From assembly GCF_900115345.1 (NCBI RefSeq), contig NZ_FOWC01000006.1, positions 372,001 through 436,000 on the forward strand: DNA of 64,000 nt. The letters run 5' to 3'. Positions within the stretch are counted from its first letter, which is position 1. Every line of letters begins with the position of its first letter. Below the pieces are notes generated by a model. That model searched no databases and had not been told where the DNA came from. It saw only the letters and a list, made by a program, of their open reading frames with translations. Shown here in pieces: positions 34,954 to 42,710 of this stretch. The position numbers and the translations under genes were made by a program. Origin of the DNA: Amycolatopsis rubida (GTDB lineage: Bacteria; Actinomycetota; Actinomycetes; Mycobacteriales; Pseudonocardiaceae).

Positions 34954-35226
34954 TTATTCGATGCGCGATTCGAGCAGCGCGGCCATTTCGTCCTCGTAGG
35001 CCTTGCCGATGCTTTCCAGGAACTCCAGTGCGGCGGCCGCCTCCTGCTCGTCGATCTTGGACAGCGCGAAGCCCACGTGGATGAGGATCCATTCGCCCGG
35101 CACGGGCGGGTCGTCGGCGAGGAGCCCGATGTTGATGGTCCGCTTCACCCCGCTCACCGCGACTTTCGCGAGGTCCGGTCGCTCCTCGCTGATCTCGATG
35201 ACTTCGCCCGGAATCCCGAGGCACAC
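34954..35226 (-). CDS. hypC: HypC, hydrogenase maturation chaperone
   Basis: 90 aa. Starts with GTG as MCLGIPGEV; Cys2 binds the iron intermediate, and GEWILIHVGFALSKIDEQEA is the classic body motif. It partners with HypD and then with the large-subunit precursor. Two bases separate it from the upstream 35-aa gene. A second, divergent HypC-like protein lies at the other end of the operon (42480). Confidence 0.95.
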   Translation of the reverse strand: MCLGIPGEVIEISEERPDLAKVAVSGVKRTINIGLLADDPPVPGEWILIHVGFALSKIDEQEAAAALEFLESIGKAYEDEMAALLESRIE

Positions 35227-35228
35227 GG

Positions 35229-35336
35229 CTACATCCGGCTCATGTCGAGGTAGCGGCGGACGTCCGGTTCCATCTGCCGGGCCGCCCAGGCGACCGCGCC
35301 GAGGAACACCAGCAACAGGAGCACACGCACCATCAT
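35229..35336 (-). CDS. 35-aa single-helix membrane peptide (DUF6893-like)
   Basis: MMVRVLLLLVFLGAVAWAAR gives one hydrophobic helix (about 3-19), followed by a charged tail QMEPDVRRYLDMSRM. The start has a strong GGAGG site nine bases upstream, and the gene lies in a gap of a few bases between the endopeptidase and hypC genes, which argues that it is real. Short proteins of this type accompany actinobacterial group 1h hydrogenase operons; the name DUF6893 is from memory. Perhaps anchors or bridges the complex at the membrane (inference). Confidence 0.68.
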   Translation of the reverse strand: MMVRVLLLLVFLGAVAWAARQMEPDVRRYLDMSRM

Positions 35337-35338
35337 GG

Positions 35339-35833
35339 TCAAACCTCCGATTCGAGTGCGGTTTCGGCTGGCCGGGCGCCCCAGGCCAGCCGGGTCACGG
35401 TGCGCACCGCGGCGGGCACGGCGGCTTCGACCTCGGGGCTCAGCCCGATGCCCTCGTCGACCCGGGCGGGCTCGACGCCCACGACCAGTACGCGTCCGGC
35501 GTCCCCGCCGAGCAGCCGGAGCAGCCGGAACACCGCCTCCGGGCGCATGCCGTGGGCGTCGATTTCCGGTGCCCCGGCGAGTTCGTCGACGTCCGCTTCG
35601 ATCAGCGAGAGCGTCCCGGGCGGGCGGCCGTGCGGAGTCGCGTCGACGAGGATGGTGGCGTCGTAGCCGCCGAGCAGTTCGTAGGCCAGGTGCAGGCCCG
35701 CGATGCCGTAGTCGGCGACCTGAACCCATCCGGGCAGCTGCTCGGCGGCGAGCCGGCGCACGACCTCGACCCCGAAACCGTCGTCGCCGAGGAAGACGTT
35801 CCCGATTCCGGCCACCAGCACCCGGGCCTTCAC
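35339..35833 (-). CDS. Hydrogenase large-subunit maturation endopeptidase (HybD/HycI type)
   Basis: 164 aa. VLVAGIGNVFLGDDGFGVEV (6-25) is the family N-terminus. The nickel-sensing residues of HybD (Glu16, Asp62, His93) correspond to Asp17 or Asp18, Asp64 in ILVDATPHG, and His94 in DAHGM. It removes the C-terminal peptide of the large subunit after nickel insertion, and that subunit does have a 23-residue extension after its last ligand. GTG start overlapping the upstream stop (GTGA). Confidence 0.92.
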   Translation of the reverse strand: MKARVLVAGIGNVFLGDDGFGVEVVRRLAAEQLPGWVQVADYGIAGLHLAYELLGGYDATILVDATPHGRPPGTLSLIEADVDELAGAPEIDAHGMRPEAVFRLLRLLGGDAGRVLVVGVEPARVDEGIGLSPEVEAAVPAAVRTVTRLAWGARPAETALESEV

Positions 35834-37152
35834 GGCGTCGCCCCCAGCGGTTCCAGTTCGTCCGGCGAGAAGTAGCGGAACCGGCCGTGCGCGGTCTGCA
35901 GGTCCTGTGCCGGGTCGTCGTCGAGGGTGACCGCCACGTGCGTCGTTCCGTCCACATCGGACAGGACGGCGCGGACGGTGGCGACCCGGCCGGCGAGGAA
36001 CATGTCCTGGGCGTCGGATCCGCGCAGCGACGGGCGCAGCCGCACCGCCGAACCGGCCGCGACGCGTTCCCCGGCGACGACGACCGCGTCGGTCTCCGGC
36101 GAGACCGACGCGTCCGCGCCGGGGTCCCACCAGGGCACGTCCGGTTCCGGTTCGCCGGTGACCGACCGCAGGTAGCGGACCGTGCCGTGCAGCCGGTCCA
36201 GCAGTTCCGGCGGCAGCCCGTCCACCCGGTCGACCAGCGCCGCGGCCCGGGGATCGGTCGCGCGGGCCGCGCGCTTCTCGTCCTCGGTGAGCGCCATCGT
36301 CCGCAGCGTGAGGATCTCGTCGATCTCGGTGCCGTCGAACAGGGCGCCCGCGCTCTCCGGCGCGATCGCCGGATCGTCGTACAGGATGATCGGCGAGGCG
36401 AGTACCACCTCGGCCCGGCTGGCGCCGCCGACCAGCACCGGCCAAAGCCGTTCGTTGACACAGGATTCGACGGCGGGCGCGGCCCACTGCGGCGGGTCCA
36501 GCATGGACAGGAAATGCCCGTCGGCGGCCGACACGATCACGTGCGCGGCCAGCAGCGCACCCGCGAGTGCGTCGGCACGCTCGGTGTCGTCGGTGTCCCA
36601 GGTGCCGGTGTTGGCCAGTTCCAGCCGCAGCCGGGCGCCGCCGAACGGGCCCGCCAGCGCGGTCAGGTTCGCGGTGAGCACGCCGGTCAGCTCGCGCGAC
36701 TGCCGGACCAGCGCGCAGCCGCCGCCGATCTCCTCGCTCGACTGTTCGCCCGGAACGGTGAACGGCAGCCGCACCGGCTGGGCGAGCAGTTCGGCGGCGG
36801 GCACGACGAACCGCACCTCGCGTTCCACGGCCTCGTCCCAGGTCGTGTAGCCGACACCGTCCACAGTGGCCGCTTCGACGACCTCTTCTCCGGCGAGCAC
36901 GAGCCGTTTCTGGTGCTGGAGGAACCGCAGTTCGAAGTGGAGCACCGCGTGCGAACGCGGCTCGAACAGGAATTCCGTCCGCGCGGTCGCGTATTCGCCG
37001 TCGGAGCGGGCGGCGAACGACGACGGCATGAGTACGCCCCACTGCCAGCGGATGCGGTTCTTCCCGGCCGAGGCGCGGTAGGGGTAGAGGAGGTAACCCT
37101 CGTACAGCACGGCGTCGCCGACCGCCCGTGCCTGCGCCAGCGGGCCGGTCAC
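35830..37152 (-). CDS. Unknown conserved hydrogenase-operon protein, 440 aa
   Basis: I do not recognise a domain. The protein is soluble, acidic, without a signal peptide, iron-sulfur Cys motif or nucleotide loop. The first half has blocks such as GDAVLYEGYLLYPYRASAGKNRIRWQWG and LRFLQHQKRLV in beta-rich sequence; the second half has VPWWDPGADASVSP and HVAVTLDDDPAQDL. GTG start overlaps the stop of the DUF6084 gene, and its end overlaps the endopeptidase start. This placement between DUF6084 and the protease suggests assembly or electron-transfer support for the hydrogenase rather than catalysis. Confidence 0.8.
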   Translation of the reverse strand: MTGPLAQARAVGDAVLYEGYLLYPYRASAGKNRIRWQWGVLMPSSFAARSDGEYATARTEFLFEPRSHAVLHFELRFLQHQKRLVLAGEEVVEAATVDGVGYTTWDEAVEREVRFVVPAAELLAQPVRLPFTVPGEQSSEEIGGGCALVRQSRELTGVLTANLTALAGPFGGARLRLELANTGTWDTDDTERADALAGALLAAHVIVSAADGHFLSMLDPPQWAAPAVESCVNERLWPVLVGGASRAEVVLASPIILYDDPAIAPESAGALFDGTEIDEILTLRTMALTEDEKRAARATDPRAAALVDRVDGLPPELLDRLHGTVRYLRSVTGEPEPDVPWWDPGADASVSPETDAVVVAGERVAAGSAVRLRPSLRGSDAQDMFLAGRVATVRAVLSDVDGTTHVAVTLDDDPAQDLQTAHGRFRYFSPDELEPLGATP

Positions 37153-37787
37153 GACGGGGCCTCGGCGTGTTCGAGAAGCTGCTGCATCGCGGCGTCCCAA
37201 GTGGGAATGGCGCGGCGGGCTTTGAACCGGAGCAGGGCGTCGACGGTGTGGCGGTGCAGCTTGATCCAGGTCTCCTGCGGGAAATAGAGCGCCATCAGCT
37301 CGTCCCACACCGCGACCGGCATCCGGCATTCCGCCTGGGTGTGCCACGGCACCTGCTCGATCCGGAAACCGGACTCGCTCTTCCCGAACACCGTGCCGCT
37401 GAACAGCAACACGAGCGGCACCACGCCGTCGGCGAGGCCGTGGAAGTACTTGCCCGCGGCCACTTCGAGGTCGTAACTGCACGGCACGTCGAGCCCGAAC
37501 TCGGTGCTGCCGCCGAAGCTCGGCACCACCGCGGACACCGTGGCGAACTGGAAGGGCTTCAGGGTCTCGCCCCAGCGGGACTGGTCGCCGAACAGGTGCT
37601 CCAGCAGTTCGGCTTCATCGGGGGAGTACCTCCTCCGCTGCGGTTCGATCCGCAACTGCACCCGCAACGCCACGGCGTGCACGCGCGTTCCGGTCAGCTC
37701 CGTGATGCGCAGCGGGAAGGCAAGGGTCGGCGAGGCCGCGTACCGCAGCGCGCGGGGCGGCAGGCAGTCGAAGGTCAGCTCAGTCAT
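37149..37787 (-). CDS. DUF6084 protein of the hydrogenase operon
   Basis: 212 aa, beta-rich, no signal peptide. Recognisable by context and by segments such as RVQLRIEPQRRRYSP, CSYDLEVAAGKYFHGL and LPFMALYFPxxxW-like ELMALYFPQETWIKL. Families of this type are known from actinobacterial group 1h hydrogenase loci but have no assigned function. Starts inside DUF5947 (8-base overlap) and ends inside the 440-aa gene (4-base overlap), so it is made in fixed ratio with them. Family name from memory. Confidence 0.78.
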   Translation of the reverse strand: MTELTFDCLPPRALRYAASPTLAFPLRITELTGTRVHAVALRVQLRIEPQRRRYSPDEAELLEHLFGDQSRWGETLKPFQFATVSAVVPSFGGSTEFGLDVPCSYDLEVAAGKYFHGLADGVVPLVLLFSGTVFGKSESGFRIEQVPWHTQAECRMPVAVWDELMALYFPQETWIKLHRHTVDALLRFKARRAIPTWDAAMQQLLEHAEAPS

Positions 37788-38394
37788 CCGCTGCCTCCGC
37801 CCGGGCGCGCAGGGCCGCGAAGAACTCCGCCATCGCCTGGTGCGCCTCGCTGCCGCCGTCGAAGCCCCGCCAGCGCGACCGGACCAGCCCGACCAGTTCG
37901 TAGCAGGCGTCGATCGGGGCCAGGAACGCCTCGTATCCGGTGTCGTCGCGGGTGATCAGCAGCGCCTCGACGTCCGGTTCGATCGGGGCGAAGGCGGGTT
38001 CGGCGGCGAGCAGGTCGTTCCACGCATCCAGCGGCAGCAGCGATTCGGTGGCACCGGCCGGGCTGGGGTAGAACCCGACCGGCCGCTGCTCGACCGAGTT
38101 GTAGAACAGGAACGCGGTGCGCACCGGGATTCCGGCGGACTCCCAGAGCGCGGCCCCGGCGGGGAACTTCGGGCGGTGCCGGATTCGTTGCGGCACCGCA
38201 CGATGCCGCCGCCCGCCCGACCCCTGCGGGGCGAACAGCAGATAGCAGCCGCGGCAGGAGCACAGGATCTGCCGGGTCTGCAGATCGATGACGTGCCCGT
38301 GCCCGGCACCGACCGGTTCCGCGCACAGTTCGCACCGCTCGCCCGGTGCGGGCCGCGGGGCGAGCGTGCGGAATCTGCGCAGTCCGCTGGTCAT
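37780..38394 (-). CDS. DUF5947 protein with metal-binding cysteines
   Basis: 204 aa. Near the N-terminus CELC (Cys21, Cys24), GHGHVID and CSCRGC (Cys45, Cys47, Cys50) form a likely zinc or iron-sulfur site; the pattern of Cys with nearby His recalls small redox or zinc-ribbon domains. The rest is alpha/beta without known motifs. Coupled to the NifU-like gene (ATGA overlap). Probably a small redox or assembly factor for the hydrogenase; inference only. Confidence 0.8.
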   Translation of the reverse strand: MTSGLRRFRTLAPRPAPGERCELCAEPVGAGHGHVIDLQTRQILCSCRGCYLLFAPQGSGGRRHRAVPQRIRHRPKFPAGAALWESAGIPVRTAFLFYNSVEQRPVGFYPSPAGATESLLPLDAWNDLLAAEPAFAPIEPDVEALLITRDDTGYEAFLAPIDACYELVGLVRSRWRGFDGGSEAHQAMAEFFAALRARAEAADD

Positions 38395-38921
38395 CCGGTC
38401 TCCGCTGGGCAGTCCACGACCGGGAGCAGCGGCCGTCCGCCGGGCCCGGTCTGTTCCGGCACGGCGCCTTCGACCACGACGCCGGTCAGCTCCGGCGCGG
38501 CGGCCCGGACCGCTTGCTCGATCGCGTTCTTCGCCGTCACGGTCGAGGACGGGCAGCCGTCGCAGCTGCCGCGCAACGCGAGCCGGAGCACGCCGTCGGG
38601 GTCGATGCCGAGCAGTTCGACGTCTCCGGCGTGCGAGCCGAGATAGGGCCGCACCGATTCCAGTGCTTCGTCCACGCGCTGCGCGGTGGATCGCGGGTGC
38701 AGGTCGTGCAACACCAGCAGACCGGCCACGTGCTCGTCCTCGGCCAGTTTCGCCACCAGGTCCTGGCCCGCGCTCTCGACGATCCGCGCGAGGCCGGCGC
38801 CGTAGAACTCCAGCAGGGTGTGGACCAGCTCCTCGGCGAGCGCGGCGGCCTCCGGGCCGGTGCCGGAAAGCTCGCCGAGCAGCCGGTCGATCCGCTCGCT
38901 CGTCGCGGCGACGTCGGTCAT
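38391..38921 (-). CDS. NifU-like iron-sulfur scaffold protein
   Basis: 176 aa. The C-terminal half is a NifU (Nfu) domain with VRPYLGSHAGDVELLGI and the cluster-binding CxxC as CDGC (Cys120, Cys123). The N-terminal 85 residues are helical and specific to this operon. Likely delivers [4Fe-4S] clusters to the small subunit or acts as its electron partner. Four-base overlap with the large subunit gene upstream and with DUF5947 downstream. Confidence 0.88.
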   Translation of the reverse strand: MTDVAATSERIDRLLGELSGTGPEAAALAEELVHTLLEFYGAGLARIVESAGQDLVAKLAEDEHVAGLLVLHDLHPRSTAQRVDEALESVRPYLGSHAGDVELLGIDPDGVLRLALRGSCDGCPSSTVTAKNAIEQAVRAAAPELTGVVVEGAVPEQTGPGGRPLLPVVDCPAETG

Positions 38922-40708
38922 CCCAGTTCCCCGCCGAACGCGTGCGGGGTGTGCAGCCGTTCCAGCACCTTTCCCTTGCCGGTGTACATGTGCACGCCGC
39001 ACGGCAGGCAGGGGTCGAAGCTGCGGACGGCGCGCATGATGTCGATGCCCTTGAAGTTCTCCTGGGTGTTCTCCTCGAAGATCGGCGTGTTCTGCACCGC
39101 GTCCTCGTACGGGCCGGGCGTGCCGAAGGAATCCCGGACGCTGCCGTTCCACGGCGTCGGCGGATACGGGTGGTAGTTCGCGATCTTGCCGCCCCTGATC
39201 ACCATGTGGTGCGACAGCACGCCGCGCACCGCTTCGGTGAAGCCGCAGGACACGCCGTCGTCGGGTACCTCGAACTTTTCCCACGTCTTGGTGCGGCCCT
39301 GGCGCACCTCGGTCAGCGCCTGCTCGGCGAAGTGCAGCGCGAGCCCGGCGGCGTAGGCCTGGAAGTACGTGCGCGCCCGGTTGCGCTCCAGCGCGTTGCT
39401 CCACTGGGGGATCTTCCACTCGAAGCTGACCTCGGGTTTGGTCGCGGTGCGCGGCAGGTTGATCACCACGCTGTGCCCGGTGGACTTGACGTAGGGGGTG
39501 TCCACCAGTCCGGCCAGCGCGGTGGTCCACAGCCGGGCGATCGGGCCGCCGCCGGTGTCGAGCGCGAGGTGGTCGGTGCCGTCGAACCAGCGCGGCGACA
39601 TCGTCCAGGAGTACTTGCCGTCGAAATCGCGTTTCGCCGGCCGCGGGATGGTGTGCTGGTTCCACGGGTGCCGGGAGTCCACCGGATTGCCGAGCGGATC
39701 GTGCGTGACGAACTTGTCCATGCCCTCCCAGTCCTCGTAGAACGAGGAGCCGAGCAGGATGCGGATGCCCAGGTTGATGTCCAGCAGGCTGGTGGTGACG
39801 AGCTTGCCGTCGACCACCACACCGGGCGTGACGAACATCTTCCGGCCCCAGGACTCCATGTTCCGGTAGGTGAAGTCGCAGTGCTCCGGATCGTTGAGAC
39901 TGCCCCAGCAGCCGAGCAGGATCCGCCGCCTGCCGACCTCCTCGTAGCCGGGAATGGCCTCGTAGAAGAAGTCGAACAGGTCGTCGTGCATCGGCAGGCA
40001 GCGCTTCATGAACTCGACGTAGCGCATCAGCCGGCTCAGGTAATCGGTGAACAGCTGCACCGTCGCGACCGTGCCGACGCCGCCCGGGTACAAAGTGGAC
40101 GGATGCACGTGCCTGCCCTCCATCAGGCAGAACATCTCGCGCGTGCTGCGGCTGACTTGCAGCGCTTCGCGGTAGAACTCGCCCTCCAGCGGGTTGAGCG
40201 AGCGCATGATGTCGCCGATGGTGCGGTAGCCGTGCTCGGCCGCGTGCGGAGCCTCGGTGCGGTTGGCCTGTTCGAGCACCCCGGGATTGGTCTCGGCGAC
40301 CATCTTCTCGCAGTAGTCGACCCCGACCAGGTTCTCCTGGAAGATGTTGTGGTCGAACATGTATTCCGCGGCCTCGCCGAGGTTGATGATCCACTCGCCG
40401 AGATGCGGCGGCCGCACCCCGTAGGCCATGTTCTGCGCGTACACCGAGCAGGTCGCGTGGTTGTCGCCGCAGATCCCGCAGATGCGGCTGGTGATGAAGT
40501 GCGCGTCGCGCGGGTCCTTGCCCTTCATGAAGATGCTGTAGCCGCGGAAGACCGACGACGTGCTGTGGCACTCGACCACCTTCTTGGCGGCCCAGTCGAT
40601 CTTCGTGTAGATGCCGAGGCTGCCCACGATCCGGGTGATCGGATCCCACGCCATCTCGACCAGGTCGGTCTTGGCCTTGGCGCCGCTCTTGGGCCGGGTC
40701 TGTGTCAT
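38918..40708 (-). CDS. hhyL: [NiFe]-hydrogenase large subunit, group 1h type
   Basis: 596 aa. The L1 motif RICGICGDNHATC (75-87) and L2 motif DPCLPCGVH (565-573) give the four Cys (77, 80, 567, 570) that hold the Ni-Fe centre. After His573 come 23 residues to be cut by the endopeptidase. DPITRIVGSLGI at the N-terminus is standard. Group 1h (former group 5) enzymes oxidise atmospheric H2 during energy limitation; assignment rests on motif form plus the DUF5947/DUF6084/NifU neighbours. The ATG at 40708 is ten bases after the small subunit; an upstream in-frame ATG lies inside that gene and is rejected. Confidence 0.95.
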   Translation of the reverse strand: MTQTRPKSGAKAKTDLVEMAWDPITRIVGSLGIYTKIDWAAKKVVECHSTSSVFRGYSIFMKGKDPRDAHFITSRICGICGDNHATCSVYAQNMAYGVRPPHLGEWIINLGEAAEYMFDHNIFQENLVGVDYCEKMVAETNPGVLEQANRTEAPHAAEHGYRTIGDIMRSLNPLEGEFYREALQVSRSTREMFCLMEGRHVHPSTLYPGGVGTVATVQLFTDYLSRLMRYVEFMKRCLPMHDDLFDFFYEAIPGYEEVGRRRILLGCWGSLNDPEHCDFTYRNMESWGRKMFVTPGVVVDGKLVTTSLLDINLGIRILLGSSFYEDWEGMDKFVTHDPLGNPVDSRHPWNQHTIPRPAKRDFDGKYSWTMSPRWFDGTDHLALDTGGGPIARLWTTALAGLVDTPYVKSTGHSVVINLPRTATKPEVSFEWKIPQWSNALERNRARTYFQAYAAGLALHFAEQALTEVRQGRTKTWEKFEVPDDGVSCGFTEAVRGVLSHHMVIRGGKIANYHPYPPTPWNGSVRDSFGTPGPYEDAVQNTPIFEENTQENFKGIDIMRAVRSFDPCLPCGVHMYTGKGKVLERLHTPHAFGGELG

Positions 40709-40718
40709 CGGATCCCTT

Positions 40719-41768
40719 TCACCGCCAGGAAGAGTGGTAGCCGGTTTCGAGCTTTTCGCCCTTGTGCCGCCACTTGGGCTCGGCATCGGCCTTGCGTTCG
40801 GTGATGTGGCGCAGCTTGCGGATCACCGAGCCGTACGCGCCGCTGGCCAGCGACGAGACGTGCGCGCCGGGCGGTTCGTCCATGAACGGCATGAACTTGT
40901 CCGGGAACCCGGGCATCGTGCAGCCGATGCAGATGCCGCCGACGTTCGGGCAGCCGCCGACCCCGTTGATCCAGCCGCGCTTGGGCACGTTGCACTTCAC
41001 CACCGGGCCCCAGCAGCCGAGCTTGACCAGGCACTTCGGCGAATCGTAGGCGTCGGCGAACTCGCCCTGCTCGTAGTAGCCGCCGCGATCGCAGCCCTCG
41101 TGCACGGTGTTGCCGAACAGCCAGCGAGGCCGCAGGTGGTCGTCCAGCGGGATCATCGGCGCCTGCCCCGCGGCCTGGTAGAGCAGGTAGGTGATGGTCT
41201 CGGACAGGTTGTCCGGGTGCGTGGGGCAGCCGGGCACGCACACGATCGGGATGCCCGCGCCGGACTTCCAGTCCCAGCCGAGGTAATCGGGCACGCCCAT
41301 CGCGCCGGTCGGATTGCCCTGCATCGCGTGGATGCCGCCGTAAGTGGCGCAGGTGCCGACCGCGAGCACGGCCAGCGCCTTGGGCGCCAGCCGGTCCAGC
41401 CATTCGCTGGTCGTCATCGGCTGGCCGGTCTCCGGGTTGTTCCCGAAGCCGCACCAGTAGCCCTCGGACTTGATCGCCTCGTTCGGGATCGAGCCCTCGA
41501 CCACCAGCACGAACGGTTCCAGTTCGCCGCGATCGGCCTTATAGAACCATTCGATGAAGGTGTCCGCGCCCTTGTCCGGGCCGCACTCGAAGTCGATCAG
41601 CGGCCAGTGCACGGCGATCTTCGGCAGCCCCGGCAGCGCGCCGAGCACGATCTCCTCGATGCTGGGCTGGGTGGCCGCGGTCAGCGCGACGGAGTCTCCG
41701 TCACACGACAGTCCCGCGTTGATCCACAAGACATGGATGGGTTTCTGGTCTTCCCAGGCTTGGGTCAC
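40719..41768 (-). CDS. hhyS: [NiFe]-hydrogenase small subunit, group 1h type
   Basis: 349 aa. It has no Tat signal and no C-terminal membrane helix, so it is cytoplasmic, unlike membrane-bound group 1 enzymes. Near the N-terminus SCDGDS (Cys22, Asp25) replaces the usual CxxC, giving the 3Cys-1Asp proximal cluster known from the oxygen-tolerant actinobacterial-type hydrogenase. GTCATYGG, VPGCPTHPDN and the C-terminal run HEGC, KCLVKLGCWGP, KCNVPKRGW, GGCPN, CIGCTMPGFPDKFMPF bind the remaining clusters. GTG start overlaps the SIS gene stop (GTGA). Confidence 0.95.
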   Translation of the reverse strand: MTQAWEDQKPIHVLWINAGLSCDGDSVALTAATQPSIEEIVLGALPGLPKIAVHWPLIDFECGPDKGADTFIEWFYKADRGELEPFVLVVEGSIPNEAIKSEGYWCGFGNNPETGQPMTTSEWLDRLAPKALAVLAVGTCATYGGIHAMQGNPTGAMGVPDYLGWDWKSGAGIPIVCVPGCPTHPDNLSETITYLLYQAAGQAPMIPLDDHLRPRWLFGNTVHEGCDRGGYYEQGEFADAYDSPKCLVKLGCWGPVVKCNVPKRGWINGVGGCPNVGGICIGCTMPGFPDKFMPFMDEPPGAHVSSLASGAYGSVIRKLRHITERKADAEPKWRHKGEKLETGYHSSWR

Positions 41769-42466
41769 GGCCGCACCTCGAGGTCGTCGAGCGCGTGCAG
41801 GGTCAGCTCCCACAGCGCGTGGTAAAGGGTGGTCTGTGCTTCCTGGACGCGGTGCACCGAGGGCGAGGGCACGACGAACAGGTGGCCGATCGAGTCGAGT
41901 TCGGCCATCTTCCCGCCGTCGTAGCCGGCGATGCCGACGGTGACCATGCCGAGCCGGGCCGCCTCGTCGAAGGCGGCCAGCAGGTTGGCGGAGTTGCCGC
42001 TCGTGGACAGCCCGACCACGACGTCCCCGGCCCGGCCGAAGGCGGCGACCTGGCGGGCGAACACGACGTCGAACCCGATGTCGTTGCTCAGCGCGGTCAC
42101 CACGGCGATGTCGTTGGTCAGGCAGAACGCGGGCAACGGGCGCGGTCCGGGCAGCGCGGGGGAGGGCTCCGGCGCGAGGAACAGGCTCGCCAGCTCCTGC
42201 GCGTCGGTCGAACTGCCGCCGTTGCCGAACGCGAGCAGCCGCCCGCCGCCGGAGAAGGCACGGGCGAGGTCGGCCGCGCACGCGGCCAGCCGGTCGCCGT
42301 CTCGCGCCAGCACTTCGCGGCGCAGTGCGACGATCTCCCTTGCTTTGTCCGCTGTGGACTGTTCAACCTGGGTGAGGACGGCCTTGAGGTCGCCGGTTTC
42401 CCGGTACAGGAACGGATAGAGTTCCCCGAGTCCGTTCGCGCCCACGGGAACCGATTCCCGCGGCAT
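41765..42466 (-). CDS. SIS-domain protein (GmhA-like), first copy
   Basis: 233 aa. GGRLLAFGNGGSSTDAQELA is the sugar-phosphate-binding loop of phosphoheptose-isomerase-like SIS domains, with GLSTSGNSANLLAA as the second loop. I chose the ATG at 42466, nine bases after AGGGAG; an ATG three codons upstream abuts that site and is less likely. In this operon it precedes the structural genes and overlaps the small subunit start. No LPS pathway exists in this lineage, so a sugar-phosphate signalling or regulatory role in hydrogenase production seems more likely than isomerisation (inference). Confidence 0.82.
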   Translation of the reverse strand: MPRESVPVGANGLGELYPFLYRETGDLKAVLTQVEQSTADKAREIVALRREVLARDGDRLAACAADLARAFSGGGRLLAFGNGGSSTDAQELASLFLAPEPSPALPGPRPLPAFCLTNDIAVVTALSNDIGFDVVFARQVAAFGRAGDVVVGLSTSGNSANLLAAFDEAARLGMVTVGIAGYDGGKMAELDSIGHLFVVPSPSVHRVQEAQTTLYHALWELTLHALDDLEVRP

Positions 42467-42479
42467 GGCGCTCATCTCC

Positions 42480-42710
42480 CTAGCGAGGGTTTTCCAGCCG
42501 TGCGATGGCTTCCCCGGCGTGCACCAGAATGTGGTCGCCGACGCCGGCTCGCACCAGCGCCACGCTGACCTCTTCCCGGCTCCGGCCGGTGTCCACGACC
42601 GCGAGCCCGTCGTCGAGCAAAGCGAGCACGACGACCTCGACCGCGGTGTCCGAACAGGTCACGCACACCCCGTCCGCACAGACGGGGCCGGCGTCTCTGC
42701 CGGCCGTCAT
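42480..42710 (-). CDS. Divergent HypC/HupF-like protein
   Basis: 76 aa. The body, VSVALVRAGVGDHILVHAGEAIARLE, follows the HypC fold, but the essential N-terminal Met-Cys is missing; instead Cys11, Cys16 and Cys19 lie in CADGVCVTCSD. It therefore cannot use the usual N-terminal Cys and may bind metal by the CVTC pair. Encoded between two SIS genes with a four-base overlap upstream; a canonical HypC exists at 34954. Possibly a large-subunit chaperone or stabiliser. Confidence 0.75.
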   Translation of the reverse strand: MTAGRDAGPVCADGVCVTCSDTAVEVVVLALLDDGLAVVDTGRSREEVSVALVRAGVGDHILVHAGEAIARLENPR

